Assembly: GCA_033060915.1 (NCBI GenBank) | Contig: CM065378.1 | Location: 57,234,001-57,298,000, forward strand | Origin: Euryodendron excelsum | Lineage: Eukaryota; Streptophyta; Magnoliopsida; Ericales; Pentaphylacaceae | DNA length: 64,000 nucleotides | Direction: 5' to 3' | Part shown: piece by piece, positions 41,323 through 60,482 of the stretch | How positions within the stretch are numbered: position 1 is the first letter of the stretch | Layout of the letters: each line of letters opens with the position of its first letter | Notes under the pieces: model-generated | Seen by the model: only the letters and a program-made list of their open reading frames with translations | Databases searched by the model: none | What the model was told of the DNA's origin: nothing | Program-made: the position numbers and the translations under genes

Positions 41323-43611
41323 TAAGAACCAGATTGTGGTTATGGCCTAAAGTAAGTGATTCTACGACGGTTGTGAACTATAATGGCGGTGAAGAGAAAG
41401 ATGAGAGTTTTTTATTTTTTAAAATAAAAGAGAGATAAGAGATTTGACAGACGAGAGAGTTGGGTCTAATGAGAAGAAAGAGAGTTGTTCGGTTATTTTT
41501 ATTTCATTATTTGATACTATTAATGTGAAGGGTAAAATTGACTTTTGAAAGGGCAAAATGAGTATTTAGTATAAATTATATAATGACATCAACAAAATCT
41601 ATTAGTATCGTTGATGACACGCTAAAAAGAGGAAAATACATTACCGACAACCAAAGTAGAAGGAAAGTCAGTGCCGTTTTTACACTGTCATTATTAAATA
41701 CTTAGAGAAAGGTCAATGCAATTTACCAAAATATAATTTTCATTAACAAACCAATAGTAACGAATATACTCTAAGTTAGAACTGTAATAAAATATTTTAA
41801 AATCCTAAATTTATGAGGTTGAGTATAATTTTAGCAAAATCAAAAATAAAATTGAAGATAGAATAAAACTTGATGGATGAGAAATATCTAGAAGTGATGA
41901 TTTTCTATATTGGAATTAATTATCTATAAGAAAGAGAGAGTGAGGATGCAGTTTATAGATTTAGAGCAAATTGAATGAAATTGAAAGGCATATCTGTAAT
42001 GTTGATTATTACTGAACTCTTGTCGAGTTAGAAGGAAAGCTAAGTGTAGCTGAAATAAAAATGTTACGATGATGAATTATAATACCAGATTTTTTTTATA
42101 AAAAAAAAAAGAAAAAAAAACAAAAAACCAAATAAATGCATTTGGAGAAAGTTAGAAGTAACACCAATTAAACATGAAATGAGAAAATGTTCCTTTGCAA
42201 GGGTCTCATCATATTTCGCGTATTACCATTAATGTGTCTCTAATAATAAGTAAAATCCAAATCACAAGTTGCAGAAAGAAAATAGAGAGACCGAAAAATG
42301 AGATTAGGCAGTGACCCAAAAAACAAAACATGACTTATTGAGACACACACCTTAAACAAATGAATTTTAAAAATAATATTAATGCTTGTTCATTAGTCAG
42401 TTGAGATAAACTTATTTTTATTAGAATTTCACTCAAACTTAATAACGAAACAACAAGAACACAATAGACTGGCCAAACTCAGAGAAAGTAAAGCATGCGT
42501 TTTAATGCGTTGTTTAAGTCTCTGTGCTGGGCTAGCTAGAATTTTTTAGAATCATATTGGCCCAGAGCTTCAGCATTCTAGTAACGTTATAGATATTAAT
42601 GGCATGCCAAGCAATCAAATATGCGATCCAGCTTCAAAGCCCCAGCGACTTGTTCCTATACTAGAACAGTAATTTCTCCCTTACCTTACGCAAGTTTATA
42701 TTCCAATGTTCCTGTTTTCTTGGTAACCCAACAAGAAATATGCATTCCCTTGTCCTTCCTCACCAAAAATCGACCAGCTAAATAGAGCCTAGAGAGTCTT
42801 CTTGACAAAAAAACAATAAAAAAACAGACAACAGCAGTCAACAATTGTCTGATTTATTGGTTGCATCTCAAATCAGTCGCCCGCACAAGCGACATTCTCC
42901 CAAGTTCTAAATTTCACATTGTGCAAACAAAGATTACAATTATACCTCTGCAATTCAAGAGGCAATGGGAACAAGTCAACACCCACTTTCACTCAAAAAA
43001 AAAAATATATATATATATATATAAATAACTTACTGCCTCAATGCTTAGTCATTATGTATTAGACACATTACCACAAACCCCAACAGCCCATGGTTCAAGA
43101 AATAATAGTCACAACCACAACAATAAATAAAATAAAATGAAATGAAAACACTTTCTTGATCCTACACAACACATGCTAAAACCAGAATTCAACAATATGA
43201 GTTTATATGCCTCAAAAGCTGAGAGAATTCTACGCAATCATAAATAAAACTCCCCCTATTAATGCAGAACAACTGACAAGGACTTTACGGGTAATTGCAA
43301 CTTTTACATATAAGAATTGTGTGCATAGAAATACATTGTGATATCAATACATGAAGATAATGCTAAGCATGACAAAAAATGAACTTGTACCCAACATCTC
43401 CGGAATAACACCTCTACCTTGCTCACCCAATCACCCAAAAGACTATAAATAAATAAATTATAAAACCGACCTACCTCTTCATTATTAGGCCAAAGGCAAT
43501 TGCTTCAAAGTTCCTTGCATGTTAGTAAAAAAGGTGGGGACACTCGCATCAATAAAACTCATTTATTTTCCTTTCTGTTTAGTATTGGCTCAAGTTCAAC
43601 ATAATCAAGTA
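41323..43611. other. Intergenic DNA downstream of PEX10
   Basis: Contains an A-rich tract at about 42090-42127 and an (AT)n run at about 43007-43022. The PEX10 3' UTR should start just below 43612. No other gene recognised. Confidence 0.5.
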
Positions 43612-50256
<6,645 letters not shown>

Positions 50257-51510
50257 CTTCTCTCTCTCTCTCTCTAACAAACTTTCTCCGTCTAGAGTGT
50301 AGATGGTAGACGGAGGATTCTCTGCGACGGACTTCAGTTCAGGCGCTCCGCCTTAAAAATCAATAGTAGTAAGTTCGAATGGTTAGAGACACGACGTCGT
50401 CCGGTGAAAAATGTTTCCTCTAATAACAGAAAATTAGGAAAAAAAGGTTTTTACATGAAAAAAATGAGTGAGAATTGAATACAGCTTTAATACCATGCTA
50501 TTTAGCTAGCTTGCTATCACAAAGTAATGAAATAAATTCATGTGTGCATATTGAAATTCTCATCATCAAAATGTTGTGTAAGTAATGGAATAATATGAGG
50601 AAATGTCTTAACTAATTGTATAATTTTAAGTTATTAAGATAAGGAAACATTACATTTTACTCTCTTTTGCTTTTGCCAAATTTTACAAATACCTCTTAAA
50701 AATTTAATTGTGACACTAATTACTCTTGTGCTTTATCTCTTTTTTTTATTAATTTTTTGAGTACATTGAAGGGGTAAAGTCTCGAGAAAGGGTAGGGTGC
50801 CACTACCACTTGAGCTAACTCCTCTCCTCCTCATGTGCTTCTAAGTTGTAAAACAAACCGCTGATAAGTGAAAAAGTAAAAATACTAAAATACCAACTCT
50901 TGTTTTTGCCAGTTATAAACAGACTCATAGGCATGAGCCCATTAAACACAAAACGAGGGCAAACATTGTGAGAAGGTATTATCAGTTCAAACCGAGTAAA
51001 CCATGAAACAATAGAAAGAGAAAATTAATGGAAGGAAAATGCTATTTTTATGAAGGAAAATGCTATTTTTATAAAAAAAAATTTATACAAAATTTGTATA
51101 CAAAATGATGTCGCAATAGCAATGGCAGTGGCAGTGACAATGTGAGTCTTGTAATTAAAAATCATTGTGATGAGTATTTTGTTTTGAAGTGAAAGACTCT
51201 AGTTAAGATACATCATTTTGAAGTTTTTTTTGACCAAAATAACACTATCTACAAAAAATAATTCCAATCTAACAATCTTTCAAAATTAATCCCTACTTCA
51301 ATACTTTTCTTGCCACAGGAGCTCTTATTTTAGGAAAATGCTTAAATTGTACTTCTTTATTTTTTGGTTTAATTTTTCTAGAAAAAACTAATACTTGGTT
51401 TAGTTTTTCCAAACAAAATAAATATTCAAAGTTTTGAACAGTTTTTCGTTCTAATCTTTGCTGTGTTAAATTGATTCGAGATAAGAATAATTTTAAATAA
51501 GAGTTTCAAA
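50257..51510. other. PEX10 leader, promoter and intergenic DNA
   Basis: A (CT/GA)n stretch lies just above the start codon (about 50258-50274). No TATA box is obvious near it. The rest is AT-rich with no gene recognised. Confidence 0.45.
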
Positions 51511-51608
51511 TAGGGATGGCAATGGACCGGAGAGGGGCGGAGATCAAGATCTCAATCCCTATCTCCACTTAAAAAATTTGTCTCCATCTCTACTTGAATG
51601 GAGGCAGC
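51511..51608. mobile_element. hAT-like MITE fragment
   Basis: TAGGGATGGCAATGG with GGGGCGG and CCATCTCTACTTGAATGG following is the recurrent end of a plant hAT MITE family. It is cut off where the long LTR begins at 51609, so the LTR probably inserted into it or rearranged it. Confidence 0.5.
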
Positions 51609-52552
51609 TGTCGCGTTCCGATTTTTTCACACTCAAGAATGGTGGAAAAAAAAGCATGGTACTCTGTCGTTAGAACTCATCGTCCTAGAATGATGAGTGC
51701 AACTAGATTTGAATTAGAAATTGACTTGAATGATGACTTTTGAACAAGATTTGGAGTCGCGCACTTAACTTTGTTAAGGTGAGTTAGGTAACCTAAAACT
51801 AAGTGTAATCCAAAAATTAAACTTAAATTTTTTTTTGAAAGGTTTGGGAAAACTTCCTCAAGATAAAGTGTTTAAAGAAAATAAGTTGTTTGGCAACCTT
51901 TAGAAAAATTTAAGCCCTTTTTGAAAATAACTTCATTTTGATCTTCGAAAACAGTAATTCTAGATTCGGAAGTTAGTTACGTATAGAGAAGATGCACTAG
52001 ATTATCACTCTATTTCGCCCTTGCAGTATTTACATGTCTTTTCACCCTAGGTTCACTCATTTAGAAATCTTCGATTATTCAGTGTCCACTTATATCCACT
52101 TTGAAAAGAATTTTGAAAAAGAAGTTTACGTCATCACTTTAGGAATGATATGATGCATGATATGCAAGTATATGAAAAGGGGAATTGGAATTTTGAAAAA
52201 GGTTGTGAAAATTTAAAACTTGAAAAGAGTTGTGATAGCACCCATGCGGGTTGCCTACGTATCTCTTTATTGGGAATCAGGTCAGTCGTAATTCGGACTC
52301 AAGGTCCGATTGAAAATAGACACTTTGGAGTCTTGTTTGATTTTAAAAGACAGTTTAAGACCTTTAGAAAGCTTAATTTGAAAAGAGTTTGATTTGAATT
52401 TTGATTGGAAGATTTGAAATTGAACTTTGATTTAAAATTGACTTTGAAGTAGAATTTGGACTTATTTTGAAAGTTGAATTGAAATTTGAAATCATCTTGA
52501 CGTGAATTGGGGTTTGAAAATAGTTGAAAATTCCTAACTTAGGGTTAGGGGT

Positions 52553-55500
52553 TGTAAGCACCCCATTTTTGCCCATTTAACAATCTCCAGCCCGACCGAA
52601 CACATTCAAATTGATACAGACACATTCAAATCTAAATCAGCTTTGCAGACTCAATCCAATTAAGCAATGGCTTCGTGGGCCCACCAGGCCCAATAAAGGC
52701 AAAATAACCAAAGTACCCTTATGGTATTACTCAATCCAATTCTAGTTGGCACGTCTTCGTAAAGACGGTAAATCCCTATTTCAACCTCAATTCCAATTCC
52801 AATTGCAGTCCAAGGTAATCAAACTTAATCTGGCACATCTTTTTAGAAAGTTGATCCCTCAGACGGTAAGTCCATCTAGTTTGGTACGTTAACCGAGAAA
52901 TTTTTTCGAAACAATAAGTCCCTTCAAACCTATCGACCGGGACGGAACCCAAGTCCTCGAGATGGTACAGCATTTCAATTCTGGCACCTGTTAGCCCGCT
53001 AATGTAGAATGTCTGCTATTTGGCACGTCTTTCGAGAAAGTTAATCCCTTAGACGATAAGACCATCCAACAACTTCTCGTGATCAGGCAATCTCTGGAAT
53101 GAACACACACTGTTAGAGTGACGAAAATACTCACAAATATCGCAACCGTCAGAGTAATAGAAACACTTGCAAATAGGTCGACATTGGGAATTGTCAACAA
53201 ACCCCCTATGTTACGGAACCGAACACACCTCTTGACCATGACATGTTTACCGAAGGATGGGATACCTTTGAAAACCAACTCGTCACGCATCGTTAGAGTG
53301 ACGAAAATACTTAAAACCCAGGTCAACACTAGTGCCTGCTAACCCATTCCGGTGAAAAATGACCAAACTGCCCCTTGGGCCATTTCTGAGTGCTTCTCGA
53401 GAAAGTGCCTAAGTCCTCAGAGCGGTAAGTCCACCCTCCCAGGATTGTCCCAAAGACAATGTTCAAGTGCCTTCTAATCGCTTCCGGATCGATTCCGAGA
53501 GTATCCGATCAAAATAACCATTTTGCCCCTAGTTGGGTCAGTCATTTTTTCAAACCACACCAGCTCTAGGTATTAAACTGGCAACGCCTCAGAATACTCT
53601 CGATAGTGTTTCTAACCTTCAAGCCTTCTCACGGGTCATTCCAAGTCCATTCCGGTGTTTCTCCGATCTAATTGATCATTTTACCCCTAGTTGGCCGGTC
53701 AATCTTTTCAAATATTCTAGCATTATTTCTTAAATCCGTTACCTCTGGGACACTCTTTCAAGGGTTCCTATCTATTCCCGGCCTTTCGAATCATTCTCGA
53801 ACCTTCCAAAGTCACTCCTCGTGGAGCCAAGCAAAAAATTGCACGGTAATCACTAAGACAGGCACCTAAATATTTTAACTTGAGTCTTAAGGGTCAAAAG
53901 ATACATTTCTTGCCGCCTTAAAACTTTCCTAAGTGGCTAGTGCCATTCCTAGTGGCGCCATGCTTAAATTCCCATTGGCACCATTGCAATAGGTGCCAGT
54001 TCCTGTTTCAATTGCCTGTAAATATAGACCTTCTTCCTACGTAAAAAGGGTCCGCAAACTTGTGCCAAAAACTTTGTCTCTCTGAAAACAAAGCTTTTAG
54101 TTTCCCAAAACCGTAATTCTCTTAAGCTTTTTCAAGCCCTAGCCTCCATACACTCAAACCTAAGTCTTCATACACCTTATATACTCAAATACAAGTCTCT
54201 AAGCATCCATTGAAGATCAAGTGTTGTATCTTCAAAACTTTTAAATTCAAGTCAAGTAAAGCAAACAAAGCAAGAAGAGTACGAGGTTGCTTTTCTATTT
54301 ACTTTTATGTAATCCCTCTCTCTCTTTTCTCTCCTAACCCACTTAGGTTCTTTTCTATTTTAATTCCCATCTTCTAGCTCCTTTTCTTGCATGCTTGAAA
54401 TAAAGGACTCCTCGATTCATGCCTAGGAAGGACCGTTGAATGTCATCATGTTGGAGATTTTCTTCTAGTTCAACCTTAGATGGTGTGGGTTCGACCCTCT
54501 TGTTATGTGGTGAAGCTAAACCTTGAATGTTCATGACCCTATTGTATTGTGGTTATTATGTTTATACATTGCATTCAAAGTTGTTTTCAAATTTACATCA
54601 AGATTCTTTTTCAAAAGTTACATTCAAAATCTCCTTCTTTCAAACTTGGTTTCAAGATCACACTCCTAGGATGATTTTAACCATTCCACGGTTAGGGTTG
54701 TTTTAGAAAAGTATGACATTTAATGCGACCTTCAAGGTCCAAATATTGAATGTAAACCCTAAATTGTTTTTATCAAAATCATAATCTTAAGATGATTATA
54801 GCTATTCCATGATTAGGGTTATTTTAGGAAAATATTATATTCAATGTGATCATTATGGTCCATATTTCAAAACTCTAGTTGTTGTCAAAATCACAATCCT
54901 AGAATGGTTCTAATCTTTTCATGGTTAGAATCGTTTTAGGAAAGCGAGATATTCAAGAAACTTGTAAAAGTCCATATTTAAACCTCTTTCCAAATAGTTT
55001 TGCAGATCTACTTTTCAAAAACTCTTTGTCTTGAAGTCTAAGTCAAGCTTTAGAATCCATGGTTAGAAAACCCTAATTCCTTTCTTGAAGTTATGACTTT
55101 CTATTTTGCCTCAAATCATAGGTTTCCAAAATTATTTTTTACATTAAATCATAGATTTCTAAAACCTCCTTTTCTACCAAATCATAGAATTCCAAATCTA
55201 AGATTTTCAAAACTCAACCTTTCTGACTCCATGTCAAATCAAATCTTTCAATTTAGGAAACCAAATCAAATCCTCTAATTTTGAAAACAAAATCAAATCA
55301 TCTATTTTTGGAAGTAAAATCTAATATTCTACTTCAAAACATAGGAGTCAAATCTTTCCTAATTTCAAACCTTTTCAAATCTACTTTCTAAATTTCAAAC
55401 TATTAAATCTTTCCTAATTCTAATCTTTTCTAATTTCAATATTTCTTAAATCCAAACTTTCAAATCTTTTCTAATTTCAAGCTTCCAAATCTTTCCAAAT

Positions 55501-56797
55501 TTCAAATCTTTCTAAGTTCAAATATTTCTAAATTCAAACTTTTCGAAATTCAAATATTTTCAAAATCAACTCTTTCTTAAAAAGAAAACTTTCCTGAAAT
55601 GAAACTTGTTAATTTGAAACTTTCCTAATTTGGAACCTTCTTAATTCGAAATTTTTCTAAAATTTAACTTTCTGAAATCAAACCTTCCTATTCCAATTGC
55701 ATTCTTTAACCCTAGGTTACCTAAGTCCTATGATGTCTAAACCCTAGTTCAACCCTAACCTTAAAGTTAGGAAGCTTTAACTCTTTCCTAAAAACTTAAG
55801 TCTCAAACCAAGATGGTTTTCAAGCTCGAATTCAAGTCAAAATGATTTCGAAGCTCAACTCAATCTTTCTAAATTAAGTCCAAGTGAATTCCGAGTTCAA
55901 TTTCAAATCTTTCAATTAAAGTTCAAATCCAACCCTTTTCAAATCAAACTTTATAAAGGCCTTAAAGTGTCTTTTCAAGTCAAACAAGGCCCCAAAGTAT
56001 CTATTTCCAATAAGACCTTGATTCCGAACTACGACTGACCTAATTCCCAATAACGGGTTACGTAGGCAACCCTCATGGGTGTGGTCACAACCTTTTTCAA
56101 ATTTTTAATTCCGCAACATTTTTTCAAGTCTTCAATTTTCACAATTTTTTTTGAATTTTCAATTCCACAACCTTTTTCAAGTTTCCAGTTTCCGCCACTC
56201 TTTTCAAACTTCAAGTCCTCTCTTCAAATCTATTTTCAAAATAAAATCATTTTCTTGCACTTGTATGTCATACATTATATCAAATCTCTTTCTAAAATTC
56301 TTTTCAAAGTGGATATAATTGGACAATGGATAATCAAAGATTCTAAATGAGGGAATCTAAGGTGAATAGACATATAGGTACCGCAGAGGTGGGATAGGGT
56401 GATAGTCTAATGCATCTTCCCTATACGTAACCAATCTTCGAACCCAGAATCACTGTTTTCAGAGACAAAAAACAAAGTCATTTTTCAAAAAGGGCTTAAA
56501 TCTTTCCAAAGGTTGCCAAACAACCTGTTTTTCAAAAAACATTCTCTTGAGGAAGTTTTCAAAATCGTTTCGAAAACCCTGAGTTTAATCTTCGGATTGC
56601 ACTTAGTTTAGTTGACCTAACTCACCTTAACAAAATTAGGTGGTGACTCCAAATCTTTTCTAAAAATCCTTATTTAAATTAATTTTTAATTCAAACCTAG
56701 CCGCATTCATTCTTCTAGGAGGATGAGTTCTAATGAGACAGTACTATATTTTTCTCACTTGTGTGTTTTTTTAAGTGCAAAAAATCGGGGCGCTACA
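52553..56797 (+). mobile_element. Inner solo LTR (4245 bp) with target duplication
   Basis: Starts TGTAAGCACCCC and ends GGGGCGCTACA, which are imperfect inverted repeats. It is flanked by GGGGT (52548-52552) and GGAGT (56798-56802), a 5-bp target duplication with one mismatch. Plus orientation fits a TAAATATA box at 54019-54026 and an AATAAA signal at 54399-54404. That gives a U3 of ~1.5 kb, a short R and a U5 of ~2.4 kb dominated by TTTCAAATCT-like words. Removing it rejoins the flanking LTR in register. No internal domain or second copy in the same orientation is present, so it is a solo LTR. Confidence 0.78.
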
Positions 56798-57373
56798 GGA
56801 GTTGAACTTCGGTTTTAACCTCCTAGGGTCTATGTAACCAAGGGTTTAAACATGCAATTGAAATAGAAATATTTGATGTTGGAAAAACTTGATTTTAAAA
56901 AGTTTGGAATTAGGAAAGATTGAAAATGGTTTGATTTGATTTAGAAATACTTGACTTGGAAAGGTTGAAAAAGATTTAGTTTGATTTAGAAATATTTGGT
57001 TTGAAAGGATTAGAAAAGATTTGACTTGAATATTTGATTTGAAAGAATTTAGAAAATTTAGAGTTTAGAAAGATTGGATTTTGGAATGTTTTGAATTAGA
57101 AAAGTTTATTTTTTAGGATAGAATTGATTTTGGAAAGATTTGAATTTAGAAAGTTTTGAATTTAGAGATTTGAAATTTGAAAAGATTTGAAAGTTTTGAA
57201 ATTTGGAAAGTCTGAATTTGAAAAGATTCAAAACTAGAAAATGTTTGAAAGTTTGAATTTAGGAAAGATTTGATTTCTATTTCCTAAAGTTGAAGATTAA
57301 ATTTTATTTCCAAAAATAGATAATTTGATTTGGTTTCCTATTTGAAAAAGATTTGATTTGACTTGAAATTAGA

Positions 57374-57620
57374 GGCCTTGTTTGGTAACATTTTTTGTTT
57401 TTGTTTTCTATTTTTTTTTCCAAAATTTTAGAAAACAATAATTGTTTAATTTCTTTGGTTTTAGTTGTTATCAAAATTCTGAAAAAGAAAATGAAAAACA
57501 CCAAATGAGCACAATGGTAATCTACAATTGCCCGTCACCTGATCACAAAGAATATGCAAAAAAACAAATAACAAAAACACACAACAAAAAATGAAAACTG
57601 ACAGCTTTACCAAACAGGGC
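57374..57620. mobile_element. 247-bp MITE inside the outer LTR
   Basis: The ends GGCCTTGTTTGGTAA and TTTACCAAACAGGGC are inverted repeats with one or two mismatches, flanked by TAGA on both sides. The inner LTR lacks this insertion at the matching place. The AT-rich interior encodes nothing. Confidence 0.75.
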
Positions 57621-60482
57621 TAGAAAGTTTTAATTTTGGAAATCTTGAATTTGGAAATCTAGGATTTTATGTAGAAAAAGGGTTTTGAAAATCTATGATT
57701 TGAGGCAAATGGAAAGTCATGATTTTAAGAAAGGAATTAGGGTTTCCTATTCATAGATTCTAAGGCTTTGACTTGGACTCTCAATATGAGGAGTTTTTGG
57801 AAATTAAATCTTTGAAAAGACCTTTTTGGAAGTAGATTTGCAAAACTATTTAGAAAGAGATTTGAATATAGTTTTGCAAGTCTCTTAAATATCTCACTTT
57901 CCTAAAATGATTCCAATTATGAGAAGACTAAAACCATTCTAGAGTTGTAATTTTGACAACCACTAGGGTTTGAAACCCTAATTTGGACTTTGGTGGTCTC
58001 TTTGAATGTAACACTTTCTTAAAACAATCCTAATCATGGAATGACTAGAATCATCTTAGGGTTGTGGTTTTTAAAAACAACTTAGGGTTTGAACCCAAAT
58101 TTAGATTTTGTTGGTCATATTGAATATAATACTTTCCTAAAACAACTTTAACCATGGAATGACTAAAATCATCATAGGAGTATAGTTTTGAAAACAATTC
58201 TTTTGGATGCAAGTTTGAAAACACCTTTAAATATAGTATTGAATGCAATTTATGGATATGAACATACAAGGTTAGACTTTACCACATAATCAAGGGGGTC
58301 GGACCTACACCATCTTAGGAGAAACTCAAAGAAAATCGCCGACATCGTGATTCTCTCTAAGACCTTCCTAGGCATGAACCAGGAGGTCCCTTGTTTCAAA
58401 CATGTAAGAAGAGGAGGTATAAGATGGAGATTAAACTAAAAGAAAACCCAAGTGGGTTAGGAGAGAGAAGAGAGAGAAGGGGATTACATAGCTTAACTAG
58501 AAACCATACCTTGTCTTCTCTTTACTTTGATTGCTTTGTTTGCTTTGCTTTACTTGAACCTTGAGAGCTTTGAATATGCAGCACTTTGATTTTCAATGAA
58601 TGTTTGGAGGCTTGGATTTGAGTGTATAGAGTATATGGAAGCTAGGGCTTGAGTGTATGGAGGCTAGGGTTTGGGGAAGCTTGAGAGAATTAGGGTTTTG
58701 AGGGAATTCGAGCTTTATTTTTAGAGAGGTAGAGTTTTTGGAGTGATTTTTCAGACCTTGAATATGTAGGGGGTGGTCTGTATTTATAAGCAGGCAGAAT
58801 AGGAACTAGCGCCTATTGCAGTGACGCTAGGTTATTTTTAAGCTTAGTGTTAGTAGGAGTGGCGCCATGCCATTTTTTGACTTAACAACACTATTAGTGG
58901 CACCAGTCCCTTTGGAAAACTTTTGAGGTGGCAAGAAACAGATCTTTGACCCTTGTGACACAAGGCAAAAGATTTTGGTGCTTGTTCTAGTGACTACCAT
59001 GTAATTTTTGGCCTAACTTCACTATGAGTGACTTTGAAAAGTCTAAGAATGATCTAGAAAGTCCTAAGTAGTTAGAATCAACCGAGAATGGATGGGAACC
59101 CCTAAAAGAATGTCCCGGAGGTAAATGGCTTGATAACTAGAGTCGGAGTAGTTGAAAAGAGAGACCGACCCACCAGGGGTAAAATGGTCATTTGAACTAG
59201 GGAAACACCGGGATCGGCCCAAAGTGATTTGTGAGAAGATTTGAAGGTTGGAAACACTATTGATAATATTTTGAGGAATTGTTGGTTCAATACCCAAAGT
59301 CGATGTGGTTGGAAAAGGTAACTGGCCTACCAAAGGTAAAACAGTCATTTCACCCCAGGTTTATCCGAATGGACTCGAGATGGTCTGGAAAGGTACTAGA
59401 AGGTTAGGAATACTGTTAAAAATATCCTTAAAAGGTAACTGTTTTGATACCCAAAGCCGGTGTGGTTTCTAGAGGCCATTGGATGTCTAGGGGCAAAATG
59501 GTCATTTAGACTGGATGCTCTCGAAATTAATCTAGAAGCGATTGGAAGGCACCAGAATGTGCCACATTATCTTTGAGACAATCTTGGAAGGATGGACTTA
59601 CCGTTCTTAGGACTTAGGTATTTTTTCGAGAAGCGTATCGGTTAAGCCTAAGGGATAGTTTTGTCATTTTTCACCTAAATGGGCTAGCAGGCACTGGTGT
59701 TGACCCAATTTTTTAATATTTTTGTCATTTTAACGGTGTGTGACTAGTTAGTTTTCGAAGGTATCCCATCCTCTGGTAAACGTGTCATGGCCAAGAGACG
59801 TGTTCGGTCCTGTGACATAGGGGGTTTGTTGGCATTCCCCATGTCAACCTATTTACGAGTGTTTTTGTCACTCTGATAGTTGTGATGTTTTAGAAGAGTT
59901 TCTATCATTCTGACGGTGTGCATCCATTTCGAAGACTGCCTGATCTCGGGAAGCTGTTAGATGGACTTATCGTCTAAATGATCAACTTTCTCAAAAGACA
60001 TACCGAATAGTAAACATTTTATGTTGGTGGGCTAGCAAGTGCCAAAAGTGAACCGCTCTACCATTTTGGGGACTTGGGTTCAGTCCCAATCGACGGGTGT
60101 GAAGGGACTTATCGTTCTAAGGGATTTTGTGCTTTCTCGGTAAACGTGCCATGTTGGATGGACTTACCATTTGAGGGATTAACTTTCTCGAAAGATGTGC
60201 CGAATTGAGTTTAACTGGTCTGGATTGAAATTGGAACTGGGATTGAGGTTGAAATATGGAGTTATCGTCTTTAGAAAGAGGTGACAATTAGAATTGGATC
60301 AAGTAATGCTTTAAGGGCATTTTGGTCATTTCACTTCTATTGGGCCTAGCAGGCTCACGAAGCATTTGACAAACTGGATTGAGTCTGGAAAGCCAGTCTG
60401 AGCTTGAATGTGTCTGTGTTGGTTTGAATGTGAGTCTGGTCGGACCGGAGATTGTTAAACGAGGAAAAATGGGGTGCATATA

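Larger units (their letters stand above)
51609..60482 (-). mobile_element. Outer long LTR (minus strand), split by an inner LTR and a MITE
   Basis: Two blocks, 51609-52552 and 56803-60482, are respectively the inverted counterparts of the last ~1 kb and the first ~3.2 kb of the LTR at 52553-56797. Joined, they form one minus-strand LTR of the same family, starting TATATGCACCCC (from 60482) and ending at TG/CA at 51609. On the minus strand a TATAAATA box lies at 58781-58788. The LTR is interrupted at 52552/56803 by the inner LTR and at 57374-57620 by a MITE. The 5-bp flanks GCAGC and GTTGT do not match, so it is either an old solo LTR or one LTR of a larger element. No protein is encoded. Such length is typical of TAT/Ogre-type Ty3 elements, but the family is not proven. 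Confidence 0.7.

Noticed and set aside
50257..50280. N-terminal extension of PEX10 beyond 50256
   Set aside because: The frame stays open upstream but offers only a TTG codon within a GA repeat. The ATG at 50254-50256 is the first usable start.
51609..56797. A 5.2-kb Mutator-like DNA transposon with ~1-kb terminal inverted repeats
   Set aside because: The inverted arms are explained better as U5 ends of two opposite LTRs. The 5-bp duplication GGGGT/GGAGT, the TG..CA termini and the third block at 56803-60482 fit nested LTRs, and no transposase or outer target duplication exists.
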